From: Pedobacter rhodius
Lineage (GTDB): Bacteria; Bacteroidota; Bacteroidia; Sphingobacteriales; Sphingobacteriaceae
Reading direction: 5' to 3'
Assembly: GCF_027213645.1 (NCBI RefSeq)
Contig: NZ_JAPWGL010000007.1
Location: 1 to 64,000 of the forward strand
Length of the DNA stretch: 64,000 nucleotides
The translations under genes were made by a program, and so were the position numbers. This document shows, piece by piece, positions 17,542-26,158 of the stretch; positions within the stretch are counted from its first letter, which is position 1, and each line of letters starts with the position of its first letter. The notes beneath the pieces are model-generated. The model was given only the letters and a program-made list of their open reading frames with translations. It made no database searches and was not told the origin of the DNA.

Positions 17542-18089
17542 TTAAAACTTCTTCTCAATTCTATAATAGCCAATCGTATTCGGGTTTTAACCGTTCCCAA
17601 TGGCAAATCTAACTTCTCTGCGGCTTCTACATGTGTATAACCTTTGTAATAAACTAAATTGAGAACAGACTGCAAATCAGGTTTCAGATTCTCAACAAGT
17701 TGCTTTACGCCCATAACATCAGGGTTAAAAGTTACCTTATTTTGTTCATCAACAAAACTTACGTTATTTTCTATATCTTGGTTTTTGAGTGAATTCTTAA
17801 AATCTTTAGATCGAAGCTTATCGATAGAAAGATTGCGGGCAATATTCATCATCCATGTAAATAACCTGCCCTTCGTATTATCATAGTGCGTTGCGGATTG
17901 CCAGATTTTAACAAAGGTTTCTTGTAAAACATCTTCGGCGAGTTCAGTATGCGTAATAATTCTGGATATAACGCCATACAGAGCTGACGAATACATGCTG
18001 TATAATGTCTTCAGTACTGCAGGATCTTTCGATTGCAATGCCAAAACAAGTTCAGGCTCGGTTAGGGTTAATTTTTTTAATGCAGTCAC
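17538..18089 (-). CDS. ECF-family RNA polymerase sigma factor
   Basis: 183 residues, the usual ECF length. Region 2 (about 27-95) contains DVLQETFVKIWQS and RLFTWMMNIARNLSIDKLRS, which bind the -10 element. Region 4 (about 130-180) holds GYTHVEAAEKLDLPLGTVKT, a helix-turn-helix for the -35 element. It is followed directly by an RskA-type anti-sigma gene, as in SigK/RskA systems. Its own promoter was not identified. Confidence 0.93.
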   Translation of the reverse strand: MTALKKLTLTEPELVLALQSKDPAVLKTLYSMYSSALYGVISRIITHTELAEDVLQETFVKIWQSATHYDNTKGRLFTWMMNIARNLSIDKLRSKDFKNSLKNQDIENNVSFVDEQNKVTFNPDVMGVKQLVENLKPDLQSVLNLVYYKGYTHVEAAEKLDLPLGTVKTRIRLAIIELRRSFN

Positions 18090-18265
18090 TATTGGTTACT
18101 AAGATACAATCTTCAACACATAAAGCAAAAAAATGTTTTAGAAACCTATTCCATTCAGGAATGCGATTTTTAAAATATTTTGAATTTTTTTGGTTAACTA
18201 TTCGCTGTTCATTACCCGTTATTGATTAGGATGAGTCAATGACTATTGAAGCAACAAACTCATCG

Positions 18266-19159
18266 TTACGCAATTCCTTCTATCGGGAAAAGATGCTTTT
18301 CCGCGTGGTAAGAGGAACGAACCAGCGGTCCGCTTTCTACATATTTTAGCCCTTTTGCCAGGCCAACTTCTTTATACATGGCAAAGGTATCAGGATGGAT
18401 CCAATCTACAACAGGATGATGGTTACGGGTAGGCTGTAGATACTGACCTAAAGTTAAAATATGAACACCATTTGAAACCAAATCATCCATGGCTTCAAAA
18501 ATATCGTCTTCAGTTTCGCCTAAGCCCAGCATGATACCGGTTTTCGTCCTCAATCCAAATTCAGAAATTCTTTTCAAAGCTTCTAAACTTCTATCGTATT
18601 TAGCCTGAATGCGCACTTGTCTGGTTAAACGCTTAACGGTTTCCATATTGTGTGAAACCACTTCCGGACGTTCTTCCAAAACCCGGTATAAATTATCCCA
18701 CTGGCCTTTAAAATCCGGGATTAATGTTTCTAAAGTTGTAACCGGGCTTTCCTTACGAATGGCTTGTAGGGTTTCTGCCCAAATTATTGAGCCGCCATCT
18801 TTTAAATCATCGCGATCTACCGAGGTAATTACGCAATGTTTAACGCCCATTAATTTTACTGAATTTGCAACGCGGTTGGGCTCATCAACATCTACAGCTA
18901 AAGGGCGGCCTGTCGCAACCGCACAGAAAGAGCAACTGCGGGTACAAATGTTTCCTAAAATCATGAAAGTTGCCGTGCCTGCACCCCAGCATTCGCCCAT
19001 ATTCGGGCAATTACCGCTTTCACAAATGGTGTGTAGCTTATGAGTATCTACCAAGCTGCGAACTTGTGCATATTCTTTTCCAACGGGCAATTTCACGCGC
19101 AACCAATCCGGTTTACGTTTAATTTCAGTTACAGCAGGTACTACCGGTAAATCAATCAT
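18266..19159 (-). CDS. lipA: Lipoyl synthase
   Basis: 297-residue radical-SAM enzyme that inserts two sulfurs into protein-bound octanoyl groups to make the lipoyl cofactor. The auxiliary cluster ligands are C46, C51 and C57 (CESGNCPNMGEC). The radical-SAM CxxxCxxC is C72, C76 and C79 (CTRSCSFC). The C-terminal VRSSYHAE contains the conserved RSSY sequence. Length is normal. A -7 box TAACTTTG lies four bases upstream of the ATG. No lipB neighbour is present. Confidence 0.96.
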   Translation of the reverse strand: MIDLPVVPAVTEIKRKPDWLRVKLPVGKEYAQVRSLVDTHKLHTICESGNCPNMGECWGAGTATFMILGNICTRSCSFCAVATGRPLAVDVDEPNRVANSVKLMGVKHCVITSVDRDDLKDGGSIIWAETLQAIRKESPVTTLETLIPDFKGQWDNLYRVLEERPEVVSHNMETVKRLTRQVRIQAKYDRSLEALKRISEFGLRTKTGIMLGLGETEDDIFEAMDDLVSNGVHILTLGQYLQPTRNHHPVVDWIHPDTFAMYKEVGLAKGLKYVESGPLVRSSYHAEKHLFPIEGIA

Positions 19160-19163
19160 GATA

Positions 19164-19171
19164 CAAAGTTA
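19164..19171 (-). promoter_or_regulatory. -7 promoter box of lipA
   Basis: Minus-strand TAACTTTG, an exact TAnnTTTG match, separated from the lipA ATG by only four bases (TATC). It implies a leaderless or near-leaderless mRNA. No clear -33 TTTG at the usual spacing. Confidence 0.5.
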
Positions 19172-19301
19172 AGGATTAGGATTGAAATCTTGTAACGATG
19201 AAATGTTTGGATGTTGTAATAATATAGTTCATTGGCTCACCAGTTCAGTTGTTCATTGGTTTATTTGGGTTCAATTATAAATTAAATCTAAGGCATTAGA
19301 T

Positions 19302-19655
19302 TTACAACGGAATTTCATAAAGTTTATGGAATGACAGTTTATCCCAATACCCTCTTTGTAAAATAATTTTGCCCTCTTTCACCTGGAAAAAGCCACAGCC
19401 GCTAAAGCCTTTTGGATCTTGCCATTCCATAATTGCCCAATCGCCATCCTCGAAAATGTTTATTGGTTTACAAACCATTTCAGCATTTGCAAATTCTGCT
19501 TCAAACATTTTTTTGATTACATTTCTTCCTTCAACGGGCGCATTTGCGACCTGGTGGTTAATTGCGTTTTCGGCATATAAATTTATCAAAACTTCAATGT
19601 CAGCACGATTAAATGCCTCAACCCATAATTTTAATATTTCTTTAGCACTCATCAT
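19302..19655 (-). CDS. NTF2-like/SnoaL-type small protein
   Basis: 117 residues with the alpha+beta cone fold of the SnoaL/NTF2-like superfamily: an N-terminal helix (EILKLWVEAFNRADIEVLI), LYAENAINHQ, and paired strands DWAIMEWQDP and GCGFFQVKEGKI. These domains bind small ligands and include isomerases and hydrolases; the substrate here is unknown. The start overlaps the stop of the upstream GNAT gene by four bases, so the two are co-expressed. Start at the first of two adjacent ATGs; the second would remove one residue. Confidence 0.75.
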   Translation of the reverse strand: MMSAKEILKLWVEAFNRADIEVLINLYAENAINHQVANAPVEGRNVIKKMFEAEFANAEMVCKPINIFEDGDWAIMEWQDPKGFSGCGFFQVKEGKIILQRGYWDKLSFHKLYEIPL

Positions 19656-20083
19656 TCAATATCAAGTTCAAAAATTTTTTGTTCCTTAATTAATTTGAAG
19701 CCCGATTTTTCATAGAACAGATGGCTTTCCCTTCTTATCGTATTGCACCTTACTTTCACTTTTTGTACCTGGTAAATTTTAGCCCAGGATAAAACCGCAT
19801 TTATAAGCATACGCCCGATATTCTTTTTCCTGTTATTGAGGTCTACAATCAAACCACCTATTTCTACAAATGCTTCAGACTCAATCCGAACGGCATAAAA
19901 GCCATGAATCCATCCAACAATTTCATCATTAACTAATGCGACAAACGCACAATTACTTTCTATCTTTTTCAGGTTGTGAATTCTGGCCAGCGTTTCCTCT
20001 GCAGTAGTTTGATACCCTAACTGAACGGATAATCCGGAAACTTTTTCAGCATCTGCTGCAAGAATTTTTCTGATTTCGATCAT
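19652..20083 (-). CDS. GNAT-family N-acetyltransferase
   Basis: 143 residues. The acetyl-CoA-binding motif A is present as VDLNNRKKNIGRMLINAVLSWA (residues about 79-100), a variant of R/QxxGxG/A. It is followed by KVKVRCNTIRRESHLFYEKSGF, the typical strand and helix ending in YEKxGF. The substrate cannot be deduced. It is paired with the downstream SnoaL-like gene through an ATGA overlap. Confidence 0.85.
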   Translation of the reverse strand: MIEIRKILAADAEKVSGLSVQLGYQTTAEETLARIHNLKKIESNCAFVALVNDEIVGWIHGFYAVRIESEAFVEIGGLIVDLNNRKKNIGRMLINAVLSWAKIYQVQKVKVRCNTIRRESHLFYEKSGFKLIKEQKIFELDIE

Positions 20084-20255
20084 GTTTTAAATATAGAAAT
20101 AATTATTAAATCGCTAATTCATTGCGGTTATTTAGTAAAACGCTACTTATTAAGAGGTGATTTTTAAGATTTGGTTTAAACTTTGCTGTTATTGGGGGAA
20201 TTGTATTTTCATTTCTAATTTTTTAGCAATTTTTTATGGATTAGTTGCTCAAAAA

Positions 20256-20287
20256 TTCGTGACATATTTAAAATGATTCTAAATTTG
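20256..20287 (+). promoter_or_regulatory. Promoter of mqo
   Basis: TTCG at 20256-20259, 20 bases, then TAAATTTG at 20280-20287. This fits the Bacteroidota sigma-A pattern TTTG-N19-TAnnTTTG and leaves an 18-base gap to the ATG. Confidence 0.6.
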
Positions 20288-20305
20288 TAACTCCTTTAAT
20301 ATAAG

Positions 20306-21814
20306 ATGACAAAAAAGAAAAAGACAGTTGGTAAAACTGACGCAGATGTAATTTTAATAGGGGCAGGCATAATGAGTGCAACCCTTGGTGTTTTGTTAAA
20401 AGAATTAGAACCCAATTTAAGTATAGAAATTTACGAGCGACTTGATATTGCTGCAGCAGAAAGTTCCGATGCCTGGAACAATGCCGGTACCGGTCACTCT
20501 GCTTTTTGTGAATTAAATTACACGCCTGAAAAAAAGGACGGCACAGTAGAAACAAAAAAAGCCGTTCAAATTGCCGAACATTTTGAAGTTTCAAAGCAGT
20601 TTTGGGCTTATCTTATAGAAAAAGGCCTGATATCAAATCCGGAAAATTTCATTCGTAAAATTCCGCACATGAGTTTTGTATGGGGTAAAAAGAATGTCGA
20701 TTATCTTAAAAAGCGTTACGATGAATTGCAGAAATGTGATTTGTTTAGCGATATGCAATATACAGAAGATGCTGATGTTGTGAAAGATTGGGCACCTTTA
20801 ATTATGGACGGCCGTAAAAAGAATGAGAAAATTGCGGCAACCCGTATGGATTTAGGTACTGACGTAAATTTTGGTTCTTTAACCCGAGATATGTTCAATT
20901 ACCTTAAAGAACAGTCAAATGTTAGCCTTTATTTCAACCACGAAATTCGGGATTTGAAGAAAAATAAAGATGGCAACTGGATTATTAAAGTAAAAGATTT
21001 AGAGAGCGGCGATAAACGTAAACGCGTTGCAAAGTTTGTTTTCATAGGTGCCGGTGGCGGTTCATTGCCATTGTTAGAAAAATCGGATATTCCTGAAGGA
21101 AAAGGTTTTGGTGGTTTCCCGGTTAGCGGACAGTGGTTAAAATGCACCAATGAAGAAATTATTGCTAAACACCATGCAAAGGTTTATGGGAAAGCCGCTG
21201 TTGGTGCCCCGCCAATGTCGGTCCCGCATTTAGATACCAGGATGATTAATGGAAAACAGGCCTTGTTATTCGGGCCTTATGCCGGCTTTTCGACGAAATT
21301 TTTAAAGAATGGTTCTTTTCTTGACTTACCGAAATCAATTAAATTTAACAATATTCGTCCGATGCTGTCGGCAGGTTTACACAATCTCGATTTAACAAAA
21401 TATTTAATTGAACAGGTTAGGCAATCGCCCGAAGACAGGCTGGAAGCTTTGAAAGAATACCTGCCTACTGCCGAATTAAAAGACTGGGAATTGGAATATG
21501 CCGGTCAGCGTGTTCAGGTTATTAAGAAAGATGAAAAGAAAGGTGGGATTTTAGAATTCGGCACGGAAGTAGTAAGTGCAGGCGATGGTTCTATAGCTGC
21601 TTTATTGGGTGCTTCTCCAGGTGCTTCAACTGCCGTTTCCATTATGCTTGATTTATTGGATCGTTGTTTTACAGCAGATTTGGCAACGCCGGAATGGCAA
21701 TCGAAAATTAAAGAAATGATTCCCACCTATGGTAAGGCATTGGCAGATGATGCCGAGCTTTGTAAAGCAACCAGAAGCAGGACGTCAAAAATATTAAAAA
21801 TAGAAACGATTTAA
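20306..21814 (+). CDS. mqo: Malate:quinone oxidoreductase
   Basis: 502 residues, normal length. It is an FAD-dependent, membrane-associated enzyme oxidising malate to oxaloacetate and passing electrons to quinone. The N-terminal dinucleotide motif is VILIGAGIMSATLG (residues 15-28). AWNNAGTGHSAFCELNYTP (about 57-75) is a family signature, and GDGSIAALLGASPGAST closes the FAD site near the C-terminus. It is monocistronic, with its own promoter and palindromic repeats downstream. Confidence 0.95.
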   Translation: MTKKKKTVGKTDADVILIGAGIMSATLGVLLKELEPNLSIEIYERLDIAAAESSDAWNNAGTGHSAFCELNYTPEKKDGTVETKKAVQIAEHFEVSKQFWAYLIEKGLISNPENFIRKIPHMSFVWGKKNVDYLKKRYDELQKCDLFSDMQYTEDADVVKDWAPLIMDGRKKNEKIAATRMDLGTDVNFGSLTRDMFNYLKEQSNVSLYFNHEIRDLKKNKDGNWIIKVKDLESGDKRKRVAKFVFIGAGGGSLPLLEKSDIPEGKGFGGFPVSGQWLKCTNEEIIAKHHAKVYGKAAVGAPPMSVPHLDTRMINGKQALLFGPYAGFSTKFLKNGSFLDLPKSIKFNNIRPMLSAGLHNLDLTKYLIEQVRQSPEDRLEALKEYLPTAELKDWELEYAGQRVQVIKKDEKKGGILEFGTEVVSAGDGSIAALLGASPGASTAVSIMLDLLDRCFTADLATPEWQSKIKEMIPTYGKALADDAELCKATRSRTSKILKIETI

Positions 21815-21823
21815 ATTTGATGA

Positions 21824-21953
21824 CCACAGATTAACAGATTTTGCATTTAATCTGTTAATCTGTGGCTAAAATATATTACGTTGAAAATAGCAACGATTTA
21901 AAATTGATGACTACAGATCAACAGATTTTGGTTTTTAATCTGTTAATCTGTGG
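21824..21953. repeat. Two tandem copies of a palindromic element after mqo
   Basis: Copy 1 is a perfect 17-bp inverted repeat: CCACAGATTAACAGATT (21824-21840) and its complement at 21849-21865. Copy 2 (arms 21911-21927 and 21937-21953) carries two changes. Flanking sequence is repeated too, giving a period of 87 bases. The hairpins may act as terminators for mqo and the convergent ytxJ. Confidence 0.85.
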
Positions 21954-21991
21954 CTAAAGTATTTTAATTAACGTTGATTTTGGCTTTTGAA

Positions 21992-22324
21992 TTAAGCCGC
22001 AATAACTTCGGCAACTTCTTCTGCCGAGATGTCGCTATGTGAAGATTCTAAAACACAATCGCCATCTTTAATTAATAAAATCTGAGGTGATTGATGCGCC
22101 ACCTGAAAAACTTCAGCAATTTTATTTGAAATGTCGCGGAATGCAATCAAATCCAGAAAGTAAAGTTTAGTATCTTCGGGAATTACATCCCAATCCATTT
22201 CGAAATTTTTTCTGGCCATCATACTGATGGAGCAACGCGTGCTGTGCTTGAAAATAAGGCTGAAACCACTTGCGTTTTTTATTTCATCAAGCTGTTCCAT
22301 TGAAGTTAAGTTAACCCAGGTCAT
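21992..22324 (-). CDS. ytxJ: Bacillithiol system redox-active protein YtxJ
   Basis: 110 residues, a monothiol thioredoxin-like protein. The active site is C31 in FKHSTRCSISMMA, matching the YtxJ family rather than CxxC thioredoxins. SPQILLIKDGDCVLESSH supplies the cis-proline-like loop and final strands. YtxJ-type proteins are thought to remove bacillithiol from protein thiols, and Bacteroidota make bacillithiol. No bacillithiol biosynthesis gene is adjacent. Confidence 0.85.
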   Translation of the reverse strand: MTWVNLTSMEQLDEIKNASGFSLIFKHSTRCSISMMARKNFEMDWDVIPEDTKLYFLDLIAFRDISNKIAEVFQVAHQSPQILLIKDGDCVLESSHSDISAEEVAEVIAA

Positions 22325-22402
22325 GATTTTATAAGGTATTTATAGGTAAACAATTACAAAAACACAAAGTTCTGTAAATGTTCCAAAAATGAAAAAAGTA
22401 AA

Positions 22403-22525
22403 TTAGTTTCTTCTGCGTTTTCCTTCAGGATAAGAACTATATGCAGGACAAAGTTTAGAAGAGCAGGATTCTAAAATAGTAATGGTGCAAAACACCGCCA
22501 ATAATAAGATGGCAACTTTTCTCAT
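22403..22525 (-). CDS. Small lipoprotein (40 residues)
   Basis: Too short for usual gene calls but convincing. It starts MRKVAILLLAVFCTITILES and has a lipobox-like LESC with the lipidation Cys at 21, then a short tail with CPAYSSYPEGKRRR. Mature length is about 20 residues, ending basic. It lies in the gap between ytxJ and ribH on the same strand. Function unknown; the CPAY motif recalls other tiny Bacteroidota lipoproteins. Confidence 0.6.
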   Translation of the reverse strand: MRKVAILLLAVFCTITILESCSSKLCPAYSSYPEGKRRRN

Positions 22526-22575
22526 CAGATATGATTTTAATTTTCTAAGTTACAAATAATTATTAAAAGACAATG

Positions 22576-23067
22576 TTAAATATTTGCAGAAAAATCTGCC
22601 ATTTTAATTGCCGTAATTGCTGCCTCATCACCTTTATTGCCATGTTTGCCACCTGCACGGTCTTGTGCTTGTTCCAAATTATTTGTTGTTAAAACACCAA
22701 AAATAACCGGTTTGCTGTATTTAATACCCACATTTGTTAATCCCTGTGCAACTGCATCGCAAATAAAATCGAAGTGTTTTGTATCGCCCTGAATTACACA
22801 GCCGAGGCAGATTACGCCATCCAAATCAGCTTTTTTGCTTAATAAAATTTCGGCACCCCCGGTTAATTCAAAACTGCCCGGAACGGATAATGAAATTATA
22901 TGCTCTGCTGCAACGCCATTTTCCAGTAATGTTTTTAGAGCACCGTTGTATAAGGCACCTGTAATTTCAGCATTCCATTCGGCCACAATAATTCCGAATT
23001 TATAATTTGCACCATTTGGAACTGTTGTATGAGAAAAATCTGATAGATTTTTTAATTGACTTGACAT
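22576..23067 (-). CDS. ribH: 6,7-dimethyl-8-ribityllumazine synthase
   Basis: 163 residues, the penultimate riboflavin enzyme, condensing 5-amino-6-ribitylamino-uracil with 3,4-dihydroxy-2-butanone 4-phosphate. Conserved parts: AEWNAEITGALYNGA near residue 29, VPGSFEL (64-70), CLGCVIQGDTKHFDFICDA (91-109) with the catalytic His in the KHFDF segment, and FGVLTTNN (122-129). Family members assemble into 60-mers or pentamers. An exact -7 box lies four bases upstream of the ATG. No other rib genes are close. Confidence 0.95.
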   Translation of the reverse strand: MSSQLKNLSDFSHTTVPNGANYKFGIIVAEWNAEITGALYNGALKTLLENGVAAEHIISLSVPGSFELTGGAEILLSKKADLDGVICLGCVIQGDTKHFDFICDAVAQGLTNVGIKYSKPVIFGVLTTNNLEQAQDRAGGKHGNKGDEAAITAIKMADFSANI

Positions 23068-23071
23068 GCAG

Positions 23072-23079
23072 CAAAGATA
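23072..23079 (-). promoter_or_regulatory. -7 promoter box of ribH
   Basis: Minus-strand TATCTTTG, an exact match to TAnnTTTG, followed by CTGC and then the ATG. The four-base gap predicts a leaderless mRNA. Confidence 0.5.
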
Positions 23080-23131
23080 ACGCTAAGCATGGAATGTTAA
23101 AAGAGGCTAATGTTTAAATGTTGTAAGTTTA

Positions 23132-23806
23132 TCAAATCAATTGAATACCACCATAAGTTGTACCAATTGGAATTATCTTCGTGCCAATCCAGATCTGGTT
23201 GCGGTCGAATTTGGATATTTTACTTTTTGCAACGATAAAAGCCCTGTGGCAACGAATAAAATCTGTTTTTGGAAGCAGCTCTGCCAAATCATTTATGGTA
23301 ATCCTGGAGCTTAACAGTTTATTTTCAAGCTGTATCTGTGTATAATTTCCTGATGCTTCAACATACAAGATTTCATTTAATTCCACCTTGATTTGTTCAT
23401 AACCATCCTTCACAAAAATGTATTCAGATTTGGTTTCCGTACGTTGATTTCTAAGATTAAATAGTTCCTGTGCCTTATTGCAGGCCTTCAAAAAACGAGA
23501 AAGTGAAAAAGGTTTTAACAAATAATCAACAGCATCTAGTTCAAAACTTTGTACCGCATGTTCGGTATATGCGGTTGTGAATATCACCATTGGCGGACTG
23601 GTCAGACTTTTCAAAAAATCTATTCCGCTGATATCAGGCATTTTGATGTCGAGAAAAATTAAATCAATTTTATTGGCCTGCAAATAGCTTATTGCTTCAA
23701 ATGCATTTGTATACACTGCTGTTAGTTCAACAAAGGGTACCTTTGATGCGTGAGATCTGATGATTTCAAGTGCTATGGGTTCGTCGTCTATTGCAATAGC
23801 GGTCAT
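23132..23806 (-). CDS. LytTR-family response regulator
   Basis: 224 residues. The receiver domain (1-118) has acidic residues D7 and D8, phospho-acceptor D53 in FLDIKMPD, T77 in IFTTAYTEHA and K98 in LLKPF. The C-terminal LytTR DNA-binding domain (about 125-224) contains IKVELNEILYVEASGNYTQI. The sensor kinase gene lies just upstream on the same strand across a 218-base spacer with an inverted repeat. The targets are unknown; LytTR regulators usually bind paired sites near envelope or metabolite genes. Confidence 0.93.
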   Translation of the reverse strand: MTAIAIDDEPIALEIIRSHASKVPFVELTAVYTNAFEAISYLQANKIDLIFLDIKMPDISGIDFLKSLTSPPMVIFTTAYTEHAVQSFELDAVDYLLKPFSLSRFLKACNKAQELFNLRNQRTETKSEYIFVKDGYEQIKVELNEILYVEASGNYTQIQLENKLLSSRITINDLAELLPKTDFIRCHRAFIVAKSKISKFDRNQIWIGTKIIPIGTTYGGIQLI

Positions 23807-23876
23807 TTTTGGTTTGTCTTTGTGTTTTTCTATTCTGTCATGCTGGAGAAGGGAGTATCTAGTAGCTCAAAGATGA

Positions 23877-23960
23877 TCGTCATTTCGACCGTAGCGGAGG
23901 AATCTTTTAAACTGAGTTCAAAGATTTCTCCATTGCGCTGCGCTCCAGTCGAAATGACGA
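23877..23960. repeat. Palindromic repeat of the CGTCATTTCGAC family, copy 1
   Basis: TCGTCATTTCGACC at the left end mirrors GTCGAAATGACGA at the right. The inner parts GGAGGAATCTTT and AAAGATTTCTCC also pair imperfectly. A second copy with the same core words lies at 62895-62988. It separates the kinase and regulator genes. Confidence 0.75.
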
Positions 23961-24024
23961 ATTACCCAAATTTATCATTTTAAATTATTTACCTGTTTAT
24001 TTGATTTCTGAAAGATACTTATTG

Positions 24025-25530
24025 CTAATCTAACTGTAAAGTTAAGTGAATAAAGAACTCTTTTGCGCTTTCACGAATAATCAATTCATGCTTTCCGTAA
24101 TAAAGCAGTGTTAAACGTTGCTTAACATTTTCCAGCCCTATACCGCTTTTCAGTTTTTCAGGATCGTTATCAGCCTTTAAATGGATGCTGTTGTGAACAT
24201 CGAAATATAGTGTTTTTTCTTTTGTTTGAAGCGTAATCTTAATGTGCGAGGGTTGTTGCAAGCTAATACCATGTTTAAAAGCATTTTCAACAAAAGGAAT
24301 AAGCAACATTGGCGTAATTTGCAGGTTGTTTAGTTGTTCATCAATTTGTGTTTCAATTTTTATATCCGCAGAGCGGGATGTTCTTAGTTTTTGCAAATCG
24401 ATATAATTATTCAGGTATTCTACTTCTCGGGTTAAAGAAATCTTATCCTGCATGTTTTCATGTAACATAAAGCGCATCATATCGCCAAGTTTCTGGATGC
24501 CTTCGCCGGTACGTTCGGCATTTTCCTGCAAAGCTGTTCCGAATAAGGTATTTAATGCGTTAAATAAAAAGTGCGGGTTAATCTGCGATTGAAGAAAACT
24601 CAGGTTCGCATCAGATTTACCTAATTCAGTTTTTAACGTTCTGATTTCTGTACGATTGGCCAGCCTTCTTTTATAAATGTACCAGGATAAAGGTGCACTG
24701 ATAATTAATTGCGTTGGCATGTGGAACAAAAATACAATGAAGAACATTTCTATACGCCAGATAAACAATGTGGAAATTAATCCCAGCGGAACAGCTAATA
24801 AAACCGAGATGAAAAATACCTGCCAGAAATAAACTTTAAATGGTTTTTCTTTGGCAAAATTTTGAGGTAAAAGTGTGTAAACGGAATAGATAACGATACC
24901 AATTGCCGAGAAAATTACAAGCGTCCAGCACACACTAAGCTCTATCCCTGAATTACTCGATATCCAAAGTAAAAGACCAACAAACCAAAACCCCAGACCG
25001 AAGCCAATATCTACTTTCATTTGGGTTTCTTCATCTGTATTTTTGCCTTTATTTTCTGAAAGATAACTTACAAAAGCTTTGATAAGCGCATAAGCAGAAA
25101 TGATGACAATAGACCACATACTGTAAACATATCCCTTAAAGAAAATGCGATTGTAGGCATGTTGCAAATCGTCATAATCAAATAATGTATAGGCCTCAGT
25201 ATAGGTTTTGCAGATGCTGAAAATAAGTCCGCCGATGATGAACAGGCCAGCTAGCAGAAAACTATTTGCAACCACATTTTGCTTCTTCAGAAATGCCGGC
25301 ATAATGCAAAAATTTATCGCTAGGAAACTCAGATATATAATGGAGAAACGAAAAAGTTCTGGTACTAAATAATTGGAGAAGTAAGAATAACTTACCTTTT
25401 CATTTAAAAAGTAGTAGTAATTCTCATTTCTTACCCTTCCGTCGGCACCCGAAATAAGTAAAATAACAACTAAAATATAAAGTGCTGTAGAAATCCAGAA
25501 CTCAACTTTGCGTAAATCTTTAAAATCCAT
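24025..25530 (-). CDS. LytS-type membrane sensor histidine kinase
   Basis: 501 residues. The N-terminal half (about 1-285) has roughly eight membrane helices and no recognised extracellular sensor domain. The His_kinase domain is of the PF06580 type: FLQSQINPHFLFNALNTLF near residue 320 with the phospho-acceptor His in NPHFLF. The ATPase part follows, with TPMLLIPFVENAFKHG (N-box) and GIGLENVKQRL (G-box). Paired with the downstream LytTR regulator. Signal unknown. Confidence 0.9.
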   Translation of the reverse strand: MDFKDLRKVEFWISTALYILVVILLISGADGRVRNENYYYFLNEKVSYSYFSNYLVPELFRFSIIYLSFLAINFCIMPAFLKKQNVVANSFLLAGLFIIGGLIFSICKTYTEAYTLFDYDDLQHAYNRIFFKGYVYSMWSIVIISAYALIKAFVSYLSENKGKNTDEETQMKVDIGFGLGFWFVGLLLWISSNSGIELSVCWTLVIFSAIGIVIYSVYTLLPQNFAKEKPFKVYFWQVFFISVLLAVPLGLISTLFIWRIEMFFIVFLFHMPTQLIISAPLSWYIYKRRLANRTEIRTLKTELGKSDANLSFLQSQINPHFLFNALNTLFGTALQENAERTGEGIQKLGDMMRFMLHENMQDKISLTREVEYLNNYIDLQKLRTSRSADIKIETQIDEQLNNLQITPMLLIPFVENAFKHGISLQQPSHIKITLQTKEKTLYFDVHNSIHLKADNDPEKLKSGIGLENVKQRLTLLYYGKHELIIRESAKEFFIHLTLQLD

Positions 25531-25742
25531 TTTATCTCTTTTGATGCTGCAATTTTAGTTATGTGGCACCAATATATTTTTAAAATGTGACGGAAAGGGT
25601 AAAAAATGTGACAAATATGCATGGATGAAGGTTGAAAGTTAAACGTTGCGGGTTTGTATGCTTTGAATTTGTATCGCAAAAACTTAGGTTTGCACGTTGA
25701 CCTATAACCTTCAACACGCAACTCACAATAAATATTATTCAA

Positions 25743-26090
25743 ATGACAGTATACGGAATACCAAATTGCAATACGGTAAAGAAATCCCTGGATTGGTTAA
25801 AAGCCCATAAAGTTGATTTCGAATTTCATGATTTCAAGAAGAAAGGAATCACTGCTGAAAAATTAAGCGATTGGTGTAAAGTTTTCGGCTGGGAAACCAT
25901 CCTAAACAGAAAAGGCTTAACCTGGAAGAAACTTTCGAAAGACGAGCAGAATGTTATTAATAATCAAGAACGCGCGATTGCGTATCTGATTGAAAATACC
26001 AGTGCTATTAAAAGACCTGTTATAGAAAAAGATGGTCATGCCATTTTAATTTCTTTTGATGAAAAGCATTACGCTGAAACACTTGGCTAA
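25743..26090 (+). CDS. ArsC/Spx-family thioredoxin-fold protein (YffB-like)
   Basis: 115 residues with the ArsC fold. The N-terminal IPNCNTVKKSLDWL has a single active-site Cys (C9) and no CxxC, so it is YffB-like rather than Spx. The C-terminal segment IKRPVIEKDGHAILISFDE is the conserved RPxxxxDG region. YffB proteins are proposed glutathione- or thiol-dependent reductases; arsenate activity is not implied. It is monocistronic, followed by a perfect inverted repeat. Confidence 0.82.
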   Translation: MTVYGIPNCNTVKKSLDWLKAHKVDFEFHDFKKKGITAEKLSDWCKVFGWETILNRKGLTWKKLSKDEQNVINNQERAIAYLIENTSAIKRPVIEKDGHAILISFDEKHYAETLG

Positions 26091-26097
26091 TACCTTT

Positions 26098-26142
26098 GTT
26101 TTAATGTTAAAGTTTGTTAAACTAAAACTTTAACATTAAAAC
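26098..26142. terminator. Perfect 18-bp inverted repeat, probable terminator
   Basis: GTTTTAATGTTAAAGTTT (26098-26115) is exactly complementary to 26125-26142, with a nine-base loop. It begins eight bases after the ArsC-like stop. It lacks a strong U-run, and its right arm ends six bases before a -7-like box of the next gene, so an operator role is also possible. Confidence 0.6.
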
Positions 26143-26147
26143 TAATT

Positions 26148-26155
26148 TATTTTCG
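26148..26155 (+). promoter_or_regulatory. -7-like box of the following gene
   Basis: TATTTTCG, one mismatch from TAnnTTTG, three bases (CAT) before the ATG. Predicts a leaderless mRNA. Confidence 0.4.
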
Positions 26156-26158
26156 CAT

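Noticed and set aside
20268..20594. 108-residue frame antisense to the start of mqo
   Set aside because: Shadow of a strongly recognised gene.
21824..21953. CRISPR-like pair of repeats
   Set aside because: Only two copies, each palindromic over its whole length, with repeated flanks instead of unique spacers and no cas genes.
25743..26090. Arsenate reductase or Spx regulator
   Set aside because: Single Cys, no CxxC, and no ars or stress-regulator context; YffB-like is the safer call.
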